Assembly (NCBI RefSeq): GCF_000246855.1 | Contig: NC_016609.1 | Span: 186,001 to 250,000, forward strand | Reading direction: 5' to 3' | Origin: Niastella koreensis GR20-10 | Lineage (GTDB): Bacteria; Bacteroidota; Bacteroidia; Chitinophagales; Chitinophagaceae | Length of the DNA stretch: 64,000 nucleotides | In this document: positions 1-7,950 of the stretch, piece by piece | Position numbering within the stretch: position 1 is the first letter of the stretch | Layout of the letters: every line of letters starts with the position of its first letter | The notes under the pieces: generated by a model | Told to the model about the DNA's origin: nothing | What the model saw: the letters and a program-made list of their open reading frames with translations, nothing else | Databases searched by the model: none | Program-made: the position numbers and the translations under genes

Positions 1-1
1 C

Positions 2-2470
2 AGCAAAGGCACTTCTACCCAAAGCTATCCATCCTCCATGATGGGAACTATTGCTTTACTTCGCCAGACTTACCTCGATGCGCAGTGGTATAAAAGTAAT
101 CCGGCTGCCGAAGGTGTTAACCTGTCGCTGAAAAGCTGGAACGAAATTCAATCGCTGCCACAAATATTCGATGCAGGCGATAAATGGAACGACCTGCGTG
201 CCGATCGCATTGGGGATGAATTTGGCGTTCAATACATCATAAAAGGCGGTGGTAACGAATACCAACGGATAAAAGACATCGCAGCCACTAAAGCCACCTA
301 TATTATCTCATTGAACTTTCCGCAGGCCATGGATGTGGAAGACCCCAACGAAGCGCGGTTTGTTTCCCTGGGCGATATGAAACACTGGGAACTGGCGCCA
401 GGCAATCCTGCTGCGCTGGAAAAAGCTTCCATTCCGTTTTGTTTAACCGCAACGGAACTGAAAGACACTAAAACCTTCCTTACCAATTTGCGCAAAGCAT
501 TTGAATATGGGTTAAGCGAATCCAAAGCACTGGAAGCCCTAACCAAAACGCCGGCTACTGTATTGGGCGTATACGATAAAGTAGGAAGCCTCGATGCCGG
601 AAAAGTGGCCAGCTTTTTAATCACCACCGGTGAAGTGTTTAAAGAAAAAACAGTGATCCTGCAAAACTGGGTGCAGGGTGAACGATACAATGTAAAAGAT
701 GAGAACTGGTCGTCTATTATGGGGCAATATACCATCCAGGTAAAATCGGCCGGTAATAGCAATAGTTATACGCTGGATGTAAAAAGCACTACCGAGGCTA
801 ATATTATCGCCAAGGATACCATTAAGGCGAAATTCAATTATGATGGCAAACTGGTGACCATCAGCTTTGCCACAGAGAAAAAGCCACGGGCTGCTTCCAT
901 CCGGTTGGGCGGTACGGTAAATGGTGACGTGTGGAATGGAAATGGAGTAGATGCGGAAGGCAATACCGTATTGTGGTGGGCCAGCTTTGCAAAAGCAGGT
1001 ACGCCTGCTCCTGATACCAGCCGCAAAAAGCCGCTGGGCATGCTGGGCAAAGTGGTATATCCGTTTGATGGATATGGCTGGGATTCCCTGCCACAAGCTG
1101 AAACGATCTTAATTAAGAACGGTACCGTTTGGACCAATGAAAAAGAAGGCCGGTTGGAGAATACCGATGTGTTGATAAAGAACGGAAAGATTGCCCAGAT
1201 CGGTAAAAACCTGAGTGAACCCGGCGCCAAAGTAATTGACGCTACCGGTAAGTTTGTTACCCCGGGCATCATCGATGAACACTCACACATTGCGGCCGCT
1301 TCTATTAATGAAGGCGCACAATCAGTAACTTCTGAAGTACGGATTGCCGATAACCTGAATCCCGAAGACATAAACATCTATCGCCAGTTAAGTGGTGGTG
1401 TTACTTCTTCCCACATCCTGCATGGTTCTGCCAATACCATTGGCGGGCAAACCCAGTTAATAAAACTGCGCTGGGGTGTCAATGATGAAGAGTTGAAGTT
1501 CAAAGGAGCTGATCCCTTCATCAAGTTTGCGCTGGGTGAGAATGTAAAACGCACTACCTCCCAAAACAACAACCGCTTTCCCGACACCCGCATGGGGGTT
1601 GAAGAAGTGCTGATGGATGCCTTTACCCGCGCCTGCGAATATGAAAAAGGTTGCAGGGAATCGGCGGAGGCTGCGGCCCCCAAAAAGAAAGGTCCTGCCG
1701 TTGCAGTAACAACTGCGCCTGTACGCCGCGATCTGGAACTGGAAGCCCTGGTTGAGATCATGAATAAAAAGCGGTTTATTACCTGTCACTCCTATGTACA
1801 AAGCGAGATCACGTCTACCATGCGCGTGGCTGAGCGTTTCAATTTCCGGGTAAATACATTCACCCATATTCTGGAAGGTTATAAAGTGGCCGATAAAATG
1901 AAAGCGCATGGCGCCAACGCTTCTACTTTCAGCGATTGGTGGGCGTATAAAACCGAAGTACAGGATGCCATTCCCTACAACGCTACATTAATGCAAAAGG
2001 TAGGGTTGAATGTATGTATCAACTCGGACGATGCAGAAATGGCGCGCCGCCTGAACCAGGAAGCGGCCAAAAGCGTAAAATACGGCGGCATGTCCGAAGA
2101 GGATGCCTTTAAAATGGTAACCCTGAACCCGGCCAAAGCCCTGCATGTGGAAGAAAAAGTAGGCAGTTTAAAACCGGGTAAAGATGCCGATGTGGTGGTA
2201 TGGAGCGATAACCCGTTAAGCATTTATGCAAAGGCCGAGCAAACCATCGTAGATGGTACTGTTTATTTTGACCGCACCCGCGACCAGGAGTTGCGTAAAA
2301 AGATCGCGGCTGAAAAAAACCGCCTTGTGCAGAAAATGCTTGGTGAAAAAAGAAGTGGCAGCCCGGTTCAACCGGCAACTCCCAGTTACCAGGTTATATT
2401 AAGCTGTGGCGATCATGACCACCATGATGGATTGATCACGGTTGATGTAGATGAAAATGATGTGAACTAA
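2..2470 (+). CDS. Tandem-domain amidohydrolase (imidazolonepropionase-like), 5' truncated by window edge
   Basis: The reading frame is open to the left edge, so the N-terminus lies outside the window; the ATG at 38 is unlikely to be the true start. Two amidohydrolase-type modules are visible. The first is only a C-terminal half, ending near residue 215 (from position 38) with the LDAGKVAS-type composite-barrel signature. A beta-rich linker of about 120 residues follows. The second module (about 355-760) is complete: it has the metal-binding HxH motif in DEHSHI (about residues 415-417), a later TH in NTFTHI, and SDDAEM carrying the likely metal-ligand Asp, then GSLKPGKDADVVVW closing the beta-sandwich. 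The protein ends in a His/Asp-rich tail (GDHDHHDG). Homologues of about 1000 residues in Bacteroidota are exported and hydrolyse unknown substrates. It is followed 81 bp later by a second amidohydrolase-like gene, probably in one operon. Substrate is unknown. Confidence 0.88.
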   Translation, partial: SKGTSTQSYPSSMMGTIALLRQTYLDAQWYKSNPAAEGVNLSLKSWNEIQSLPQIFDAGDKWNDLRADRIGDEFGVQYIIKGGGNEYQRIKDIAATKATYIISLNFPQAMDVEDPNEARFVSLGDMKHWELAPGNPAALEKASIPFCLTATELKDTKTFLTNLRKAFEYGLSESKALEALTKTPATVLGVYDKVGSLDAGKVASFLITTGEVFKEKTVILQNWVQGERYNVKDENWSSIMGQYTIQVKSAGNSNSYTLDVKSTTEANIIAKDTIKAKFNYDGKLVTISFATEKKPRAASIRLGGTVNGDVWNGNGVDAEGNTVLWWASFAKAGTPAPDTSRKKPLGMLGKVVYPFDGYGWDSLPQAETILIKNGTVWTNEKEGRLENTDVLIKNGKIAQIGKNLSEPGAKVIDATGKFVTPGIIDEHSHIAAASINEGAQSVTSEVRIADNLNPEDINIYRQLSGGVTSSHILHGSANTIGGQTQLIKLRWGVNDEELKFKGADPFIKFALGENVKRTTSQNNNRFPDTRMGVEEVLMDAFTRACEYEKGCRESAEAAAPKKKGPAVAVTTAPVRRDLELEALVEIMNKKRFITCHSYVQSEITSTMRVAERFNFRVNTFTHILEGYKVADKMKAHGANASTFSDWWAYKTEVQDAIPYNATLMQKVGLNVCINSDDAEMARRLNQEAAKSVKYGGMSEEDAFKMVTLNPAKALHVEEKVGSLKPGKDADVVVWSDNPLSIYAKAEQTIVDGTVYFDRTRDQELRKKIAAEKNRLVQKMLGEKRSGSPVQPATPSYQVILSCGDHDHHDGLITVDVDENDVN

Positions 2471-2492
2471 TCGTGAATCGGCAATCGTGAAT
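2471..2492. repeat. 22-bp dispersed repeat, copy 1
   Basis: A 22-base intergenic sequence directly after the first amidohydrolase stop codon is found again, exactly, at 16690-16711. It is itself a partial tandem of the word cgtgaatcggcaat. A short hairpin (CTCGC/GCGAG, 2495-2509) follows. Function is unknown. Confidence 0.7.
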
Positions 2493-2551
2493 GGCTCGCT
2501 TAATGCGAGATAAAAATTAAACGGTTGCCTTACTATTTTAAACTGTTTACA

Positions 2552-3859
2552 ATGAAAAAATTAATCATACTCATACACTGCCTGGCGTTGCTGATCCCGG
2601 TTCAGGCGCAGGAAGATGTATATCCGGCCAAATCGTATGCCGGGAAATTATTTATCACTAACGGTACCATACACGTGGGCAATGGCCAGGTTATAGAAAA
2701 CGGTTCTGTTGTGGTAGATAACGGAAAAATTACCCAGGTAGGCGCTAATATCTCCGTGCCTGCCGATGCCAAAGTAGTAGATGCAAAAGGAAAACAGGTA
2801 TATCCCGGTTTAATATTACCGGTTACAGATCTTGGTCTGCATGAAATTGGAAACGGCGTTAGGGGTTCCAACGATTACCTCGAACTGGGCGAATACAACA
2901 ACAGTATCCGTTCCATTGTAGCCTACAATACCGATTCAAAGATCATCAACACCCTGAAAGCAAATGGTATTTTACTGGCGGGCGTTACACCGCAGGGGGG
3001 CGTTATCAGTGGTTCTTCTTCTGTTGTACAACTGGATGCCTGGAACTGGGAAGATGCGGCCTATAAAATGGACAATGGCATTCACCTGAACATGCCCTCC
3101 TTTGTAAGCCGACCCAACCGCTTTGCTGCATTTGCAGGGGTGCCTCAACAACATACCGACCCTACAAAAGAGGCCTTGAAAAGGATAGATGACATCAAGG
3201 ACCTGTTTCGCCAGGCAAAAGCATACTTACAGGAACCAAACCATAAGGAAACCAACCTGAAGTTTGAAGCGTTGAAAGGACTGTTCAATAAAAGCCAGAA
3301 GTTGTTTGTTCATGCCGACCAGGTAAAGCAAATGCTGATAGCCATTGACTTTGTAAAAGAGTTTGGGTTTGATGTAGTATTGGTGGGCGCCAGTGAAAGC
3401 TTTCAAATTGCCGATTTGCTGAAACAAAACAATATTGCGGTGATCCTGTCTGATGAGCATGCATTACCTGCAGCTGAAGACGACGACGTTGACCAGCCTT
3501 TTAAAACACCCGCCATGCTGCAAAAGGCCGGCGTGCTGTTTGCGCTGAACGATGAACATGCCGAAAGCAGGTATCGCAACCTGGCCTTCAATGCCGGCAC
3601 AGCTGCATCCTATGGGTTAACCAGGGAGCAGGCATTACAGGCTATTACGCTGAACTCAGCAAAGATCCTGGGTGTTGATGATAAAACGGGGACGCTGGAA
3701 GCAGGTAAAGATGCGAATATTGTAGTGAGCGATGGCGATATCCTCGACATGCGTACCAGCATTATTCAACACGCTTTTATCCAGGGCCGGGAAGTGAGTT
3801 TGGAGAACAAACAAAAGCAGTTGTTCGAGCGGTACAAGTATAAATATGAGCTGAAATAA
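2552..3859 (+). CDS. Amidohydrolase-like exported protein with degenerate metal site
   Basis: I place the start at ATG 2552, which opens directly into a signal peptide (MKKLIILIHCLALLIPVQAQ). A TTG at 2525 is in frame but would put nine polar/aromatic residues before it. The fold signature is amidohydrolase: N-terminal beta-sandwich (LFITNGTIHVGNG, GKITQVGANI), then a TIM-barrel part, then the closing GTLEAGKDANIVV. However, the place where active members carry GLIDxHxH reads YPGLILPVTDLGLHE, so the HxH pair is missing, and the late Asp region reads ALNDEHAES. At about 435 residues it is otherwise full length. Placed 81 bp behind an intact homologue, it is likely a non-catalytic or altered partner subunit. 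Such pairs are common in Bacteroidota; loss of activity is inference. Confidence 0.83.
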   Translation: MKKLIILIHCLALLIPVQAQEDVYPAKSYAGKLFITNGTIHVGNGQVIENGSVVVDNGKITQVGANISVPADAKVVDAKGKQVYPGLILPVTDLGLHEIGNGVRGSNDYLELGEYNNSIRSIVAYNTDSKIINTLKANGILLAGVTPQGGVISGSSSVVQLDAWNWEDAAYKMDNGIHLNMPSFVSRPNRFAAFAGVPQQHTDPTKEALKRIDDIKDLFRQAKAYLQEPNHKETNLKFEALKGLFNKSQKLFVHADQVKQMLIAIDFVKEFGFDVVLVGASESFQIADLLKQNNIAVILSDEHALPAAEDDDVDQPFKTPAMLQKAGVLFALNDEHAESRYRNLAFNAGTAASYGLTREQALQAITLNSAKILGVDDKTGTLEAGKDANIVVSDGDILDMRTSIIQHAFIQGREVSLENKQKQLFERYKYKYELK

Positions 3860-3882
3860 TCGCTGCTTTATATCTTATCACG

Positions 3883-3918
3883 AATGCCTCCGATGTTATC
3901 GGGGGCATTTCTTTTTAA
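3883..3918 (+). terminator. Rho-independent terminator after amidohydrolase pair
   Basis: A 12-bp stem (3883-3894 with 3898-3909, one G-T pair) with a 3-base loop is followed by a T-rich tail. It separates the amidohydrolase pair from the cytochrome gene. Confidence 0.8.
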
Positions 3919-3925
3919 TAATTCT

Positions 3926-3939
3926 TTGATCAAAATCAA
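3926..3939. promoter_or_regulatory. FNR/CRP-family operator box (TTGAT-N4-ATCAA)
   Basis: TTGATcaaaATCAA is a perfect palindromic match to the classic FNR half-sites with 4-base spacing. It sits 103 bp before the cytochrome c start codon and after the upstream terminator. A clean TAnnTTTG -7 element at the distance expected for direct activation is not visible. Control by a Crp/Fnr-type regulator is inference. Confidence 0.5.
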
Positions 3940-3993
3940 GAATCTGATTTCCTAACGTAGATCAGCTTTTTTATATTCAGCACAGTCGTTATA

Positions 3994-4019
3994 TGAAGTA
4001 TATTCAATCATATACTTCA
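3994..4019. promoter_or_regulatory. Perfect inverted repeat in cytochrome leader
   Basis: TGAAGTATA (3994-4002) and TATACTTCA (4011-4019) are perfect reverse complements around an 8-base loop, 22 bp before the cytochrome ATG. It could be a second operator or an mRNA hairpin near the ribosome binding region. There is no T-run, so it is not a typical terminator. Confidence 0.5.
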
Positions 4020-4041
4020 CTTTAACCCTAAATGCCTGTAT

Positions 4042-4629
4042 ATGAAAAAAATGTTGGTACTGCTGGGTATCACTGTAACCGCCACCATCCTACTGGTTTT
4101 TTGTAATACACCCGCGGCTGAAGAACATATTGCAGCCGCCAGTACGGTAACTATATCACCCGACAGTATGGTAAAACGGGGCGCCTATCTGGTTAGTATT
4201 ATGGGTTGTAACGATTGTCATTCTCCAAAAAAGATGGGACCCCAGGGACCCTATCCCGATCCCGACAGACTGTTATCGGGTCACCCGGCTGATGCACCGG
4301 TGGCTAAATTTGATACCAGCACCTCCAAAAACTGGATCCTGTTTAACCAGATGCTGACCAATTATGTTGGCCCATGGGGTATTTCTTATTCAGCTAATAT
4401 TTCTTCTGATTCTACCGGTATTGGCAACTGGAGCGAAAAGCAATTCTTTAAAGCGATCCGTGAAGGGAAGTACCTGGGATTGGATAACACCCGCCCCTTA
4501 TTGCCACCCATGCCCTGGCAGGAATACAGACATGCAAGTGACGATGATCTGAGGGCCATTTTCGCTTTCCTTAAATCAACCAAACCTGTAAAGAACGTAG
4601 TACCACAAGCAATGATCAATATGCATTAG
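4042..4629 (+). CDS. Mono-heme cytochrome c lipoprotein
   Basis: This 195-residue protein has an N-terminal hydrophobic segment ending in a probable lipobox (LLVFC, Cys about 21), so it is likely anchored to a membrane on the periplasmic side. A single c-type heme motif CNDCH lies near residues 56-60, in the context GAYLVSIMGCNDCHSP typical of diheme-cytochrome-like domains. A probable distal Met ligand sits in LPPMPW near residue 155. The C-terminus (DDLRAIFAFLKST) is the usual closing helix of class I cytochromes. Only one CXXCH is present, so it carries one heme. It probably shuttles electrons for an unidentified dehydrogenase or oxidase; no such partner is adjacent. A perfect FNR-type box and a hairpin precede it. 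Confidence 0.88.
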   Translation: MKKMLVLLGITVTATILLVFCNTPAAEEHIAAASTVTISPDSMVKRGAYLVSIMGCNDCHSPKKMGPQGPYPDPDRLLSGHPADAPVAKFDTSTSKNWILFNQMLTNYVGPWGISYSANISSDSTGIGNWSEKQFFKAIREGKYLGLDNTRPLLPPMPWQEYRHASDDDLRAIFAFLKSTKPVKNVVPQAMINMH

Positions 4630-4676
4630 ACTTCGGTAATAATCCTGTAACTTTCGTATAAAGAACATTATCCTTT

Positions 4677-5480
4677 ATGCATACAGGATCATACCTCCGC
4701 AACTGTATTTTAGGTTTTGCCCTCATAGCTATTGCAGCCTGTCACAGCGCCAATAAAGTTCAGTCTGGTAAAACAGGCTGGGTAAAACTATTTAATGGCC
4801 GCGATTTGAACGACTGGGTGGTAAAGATCAACCATCACGAAGTGGGAGATAACTTCGGAAATACATTCCGGGTAGAAGACGGTATGATAAACGTGCGCTA
4901 TGATCAATATGGCGCTTATAACGAGCAGTTCGGTCACCTGTATTATAAAACGCCTTTCTCGTATTATCACCTGGTGGTTGAATACCGGTTTACGGGCGAA
5001 TGGAAGAAAGATGCCCCTGAATATACATTACTCAACAGCGGTATTATGTTCCATTCGCAGGATCCGCATACCATGCCCAAAGAACAGAACTGGCCAATCT
5101 CAATCGAGTTTCAGTTATTAGGTGGTTTGGGTGATGGCAAGCCCCGGCCTACCGGCAATATGTGTTCGCCCGGAACCAATATTGTTTATAATGGCGTGCT
5201 GGATACGCGGCATTGTATTAATTCTACTTCCAAAACCTACGATGGCGATCAGTGGGTGCGTGCCGAACTGATCGTACTGGGCGATTCATCCATCACACAC
5301 ATCATAAATGGCGACACGGTAATGCGCTACTCCAAACCGCAGATAGGTGGGGGAGTGGTTGAAAACTATGATCCAAAGATCAAGCAGGATGGCAAGATCC
5401 TTTCTTCAGGTTTTATTGCCCTGCAGAGCGAAGGGCAACCAGTTGATTTTAGGAAAGTTGAGATAAAGGAGTTGAAATAA
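4677..5480 (+). CDS. DUF1080 (3-keto-disaccharide hydrolase fold) lipoprotein
   Basis: The 267-residue product begins with a lipoprotein signal (IAIAACHSAN, Cys about 23). The rest is one DUF1080 domain: it opens with WVKLFNGRDLNDWVVK, continues with the concanavalin-like strands (YYHLVVEYRFTGEW), the NSGIMFHSQ motif and a SIEFQLLGGLGDG stretch, and closes with SSGFIALQSEGQPVDFRKVEIKEL. The family includes enzymes that cleave 3-keto-glycosides, and is also often found as accessory glycan-binding lipoproteins. It lies 47 bp after the cytochrome gene, so co-transcription is likely; a cytochrome beside a DUF1080 protein is compatible with oxidative sugar catabolism, but no 3-dehydrogenase is present. 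A TAACTTTC element at 4648-4655 could give a separate promoter. Confidence 0.85.
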   Translation: MHTGSYLRNCILGFALIAIAACHSANKVQSGKTGWVKLFNGRDLNDWVVKINHHEVGDNFGNTFRVEDGMINVRYDQYGAYNEQFGHLYYKTPFSYYHLVVEYRFTGEWKKDAPEYTLLNSGIMFHSQDPHTMPKEQNWPISIEFQLLGGLGDGKPRPTGNMCSPGTNIVYNGVLDTRHCINSTSKTYDGDQWVRAELIVLGDSSITHIINGDTVMRYSKPQIGGGVVENYDPKIKQDGKILSSGFIALQSEGQPVDFRKVEIKELK

Positions 5481-5495
5481 AGTTCTTAGGTTATT

Positions 5496-5575
5496 AGGTT
5501 CGTAAGTTATTGGGTTCGTTAGTTTTTGAGTTTTTGAAAACTTATAAACTCAAGAACTTAATAACTTACAAACCT
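5496..5575. repeat. Long imperfect inverted repeat between convergent genes
   Basis: The left arm (about 5496-5533) and right arm (5546-5575) are built from the same words (aggttcgtaagttatt, gttagtttttgagttt) in opposite orientation, around a 12-base loop. The region lies between a plus-strand gene ending at 5480 and a minus-strand gene ending at 5605. It probably works as a bidirectional terminator, although it is much longer and more repetitive than needed. Confidence 0.6.
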
Positions 5576-5604
5576 GCCTCTACGTGCTCCTGTTTCCCCT
5601 TACA

Positions 5605-6108
5605 TTACGAATTCAACAATCTAAACGGCCTCAACCTCGGTATCCACCGGGGTACATGTTTCTTATACTTTAAATAATCGCTGCCAAAGCGTTGCAGCAT
5701 ACTGCGTTCTTCTACAAAAATAAAATACAGGGTATTGATGATAAAGAAGGCTACTGCCCAGGCCAGTACGCTGGTTGAATACAGCATTAATCCTTCCCCT
5801 GTTATCATAAAGAACACCCCGGTGATCATGGGATTGCGGCAATAGCGGTATGGACCTTCCACAATCAGCTTTTTGGTAGGTTCCCAGGGCGCCAGCGTTC
5901 CATGGCCAAGCATTTTAAAAAGAAACACCGTATACACAAACAGGGCTGAACCACCCACTGCTATTAACCAGCCTATTAGTTTGGTGGTTAATGTATGCGG
6001 TATGAACGGGTCCCTGCTATCATATAGCAGATAGGGAATAATAAATGTTACCGTGAAAGGCATTAAAAGAATATCACGTAAGTGTTTCCAGTTTGATGGC
6101 GACTCCAT
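5605..6108 (-). CDS. Isoprenylcysteine carboxyl methyltransferase (ICMT)-family membrane protein
   Basis: A 167-residue integral membrane protein with four to five hydrophobic segments. The C-terminal half carries the ICMT/PEMT signature: GPYRYCRNPMITG for cofactor binding near residue 90, then the conserved VEERSMLQRFGSDYLKYKKHVPRW. Members bind S-adenosylmethionine and methylate lipid-like or small hydrophobic substrates in the membrane. Bacteria lack prenylated CAAX proteins, so the substrate here is unknown. It lies 14 bp downstream of another methyltransferase gene on the same strand, so the two are probably one operon. Confidence 0.85.
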   Translation of the reverse strand: MESPSNWKHLRDILLMPFTVTFIIPYLLYDSRDPFIPHTLTTKLIGWLIAVGGSALFVYTVFLFKMLGHGTLAPWEPTKKLIVEGPYRYCRNPMITGVFFMITGEGLMLYSTSVLAWAVAFFIINTLYFIFVEERSMLQRFGSDYLKYKKHVPRWIPRLRPFRLLNS

Positions 6109-6122
6109 ATGTCAAATAAATT

Positions 6123-6995
6123 TTAAGCTTTAGATGCAAATGCTACTCTGTAAAATTCATATCCCTTTTCAGGGCGATTGGGCAAGTATCTATCGCGGTA
6201 ATCAGATGCTCCGGAGTCTTCAAGTAGTACGAAATTATAATGTTGCAGGTAGGCGGATAATTTTTCAGGACTAAACCCGAATGTCCAGCGTTCTTCAATG
6301 GCATCCAGGTCTTTCAACAGTTTTTGAGCGCCAAAAAAGGTTTCGGGCGCGTCCAGTACCTGTTGATGTACATAGGTAAAGATAATGCAGGAACCTTTGG
6401 CAAACTGACTGGCGAAAGCGAAGGTACTATCTATCGCCTGTGCATTCAAATAATTGGTAACACCTTCCCAGATGATGGTGGTTGGAATGGAAAAATCCAG
6501 CTTTTCCCTTACCGCCAGCTCTTGCAGGCTTTCTTTGTTAAAATCTATTTGCCAGTAATGGATATGGTTTGGAAGATGGCCCAGTGTTTTTTTCAGGATG
6601 GAGGTTTTTTTCTGGGCAGTGTTGGGGTGGTCTATTTCAATAACAGGAATGTTTGATAAATAATCAAGCCGAAGCGCACGGGTATCAAAACCGGCGCCCA
6701 GTATTATTACCTGTTGTATGTTTTGTTGAACAGTTTGTTGTAACAGATCGTCGATATACCGGGTGCGGGCGATGCCTGAGGTTAGGGCGCCCGGTATTTT
6801 TTTGTGTATAGTGTTTTGAACGTAATTACGAACGAATGAAAGAAAGGAGAGGCGTGCAACCCAGTTTAATTTCCCATCCAAAAATGATACTGCATACGGA
6901 TCAACAAATAGCCGTTTATTTGCAGGTTGAGTGGTTTCAAGTGCCCGGAATAAAGCCATGTATTGCGCTGTCTGGCTTGCCTTATCTGCTTTCAT
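6123..6995 (-). CDS. Class I SAM-dependent methyltransferase, LCMT/TIGR00027 family
   Basis: The 290-residue protein matches the leucine carboxyl methyltransferase-like family typical of bacteria. It opens with SQTAQYMALFRALE, has an RTRYIDD motif before the Rossmann core, then the SAM-binding loop QVIILGAGFDTRALRL, an acidic ribose-binding IEIDHP, and an IIWEGVTNYL motif. No transmembrane segment is evident. Bacterial members are annotated as putative O-methyltransferases without firm substrates. It is the first gene of a two-gene minus-strand unit with the ICMT-like membrane protein, so both may methylate related hydrophobic compounds; that link is inference from position only. Confidence 0.87.
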   Translation of the reverse strand: MKADKASQTAQYMALFRALETTQPANKRLFVDPYAVSFLDGKLNWVARLSFLSFVRNYVQNTIHKKIPGALTSGIARTRYIDDLLQQTVQQNIQQVIILGAGFDTRALRLDYLSNIPVIEIDHPNTAQKKTSILKKTLGHLPNHIHYWQIDFNKESLQELAVREKLDFSIPTTIIWEGVTNYLNAQAIDSTFAFASQFAKGSCIIFTYVHQQVLDAPETFFGAQKLLKDLDAIEERWTFGFSPEKLSAYLQHYNFVLLEDSGASDYRDRYLPNRPEKGYEFYRVAFASKA

Positions 6996-7124
6996 ACATC
7001 GCTATGCATTTGGAAACTAAAATACACCGTTTAGCCGGAAGTTGATGAGCCTTAACAGGAAATTTACCACTAAGTAGTAGCGTTTTTTTGCGGCATATTT
7101 TGAATTATACTATGTAAGTAAATG

Positions 7125-7847
7125 CTAAAATGTTGATACGCCTATTATTACGCCAAACGAACCATCGGTTTCTGATAAATTCTTTTCAGGTAAATACATA
7201 CGGGATACAAAACCATCCAGGTACAAAGCGTTTTTACACCCCAGGTTCTTAAAGTATTCCGCAAAATCGTAAAAATTGATTTCCTCTTTCGAGATGGCAA
7301 ATACTATTTTATTATCTGGAAGAATACCTACACCGTTCCTGATATTTACATTAGCCGATCCTTGTTTAAACGCAGGATGAATAGCGCCATCGATCACCAG
7401 CATGGGGCCCGATTGGGTAGCCCATTTCACCTGCTTTTTGTCATTGGAAAAATCGGGTGTGGTGCAAATAGCTGCGGTGTTATTGTTGTTTATATAAAAT
7501 ACGCCGTTGGGTTTAAGAAAGAAGTTGCCACTGCCCGATGCGGTAACCAGCGGTCTTATAGTTTGCTGCTGTTGAATGTACAGGCCACAAGGGGTGTAAT
7601 CGGGTTGAAACATGCCGCCATTCATGGCAAATACCAGCTTCTTTTTTTTGCTGGCTACATAGTTTTTTAAATTATCGAAGTTTTGAATGATCTGTCCTTT
7701 ACCATCCTTCCAGTACAATTGCAGGTCCTGCTTTTTAGTGTCTACAATGTAACTGATGATCTTATCGGTTTGGGCATATGTGCGAAGGGAGACTGATAGT
7801 ATAACAAGAATAGTTAACACCAGGCTGGTGAATCGGATCGGCTTCAT
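7125..7847 (-). CDS. Phosphodiester glycosidase (NAGPA/DUF2233)-family exported protein
   Basis: A 240-residue protein with an N-terminal signal peptide ending near SLRTYAQ. The phosphodiester glycosidase fold is recognised from AMNGGMF (about residue 75), SGPMLVIDG, a RNGVGI motif and ALYLDG near the C-terminus. Family members remove N-acetylglucosamine from phosphodiesters (eukaryotic uncovering enzyme) or act on related cell-surface linkages in bacteria. The usual LDGGxS motif reads LDGFVS here, a small change at a conserved site. It stands alone on the minus strand, with the terminator of the upstream gene at 7875-7908. Substrate not known. Confidence 0.84.
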   Translation of the reverse strand: MKPIRFTSLVLTILVILSVSLRTYAQTDKIISYIVDTKKQDLQLYWKDGKGQIIQNFDNLKNYVASKKKKLVFAMNGGMFQPDYTPCGLYIQQQQTIRPLVTASGSGNFFLKPNGVFYINNNNTAAICTTPDFSNDKKQVKWATQSGPMLVIDGAIHPAFKQGSANVNIRNGVGILPDNKIVFAISKEEINFYDFAEYFKNLGCKNALYLDGFVSRMYLPEKNLSETDGSFGVIIGVSTF

Positions 7848-7874
7848 GAAAAGAATGGGTTTAGCCCTTAAGTT

Positions 7875-7908
7875 AAAAAAGTCCTGACAGAGTCGTCAGG
7901 ACTTTTTT
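7875..7908 (-). terminator. Terminator of the T9SS cargo gene
   Basis: Arms 7875-7888 and 7895-7908 are a perfect 14-bp inverted repeat (core GTCCTGAC) flanked by A- and T-runs. It lies just downstream of the minus-strand gene that ends at 7951. Confidence 0.85.
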
Positions 7909-7950
7909 AAAATTATAACTTATTAAACTTTCTGTTAATTACAGGGAAAG

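Noticed and set aside
617-1377. Several 150-180 codon frames on the minus strand under the first amidohydrolase
   Set aside because: Shadow frames of a well-supported coding region with no recognisable domain or start context.
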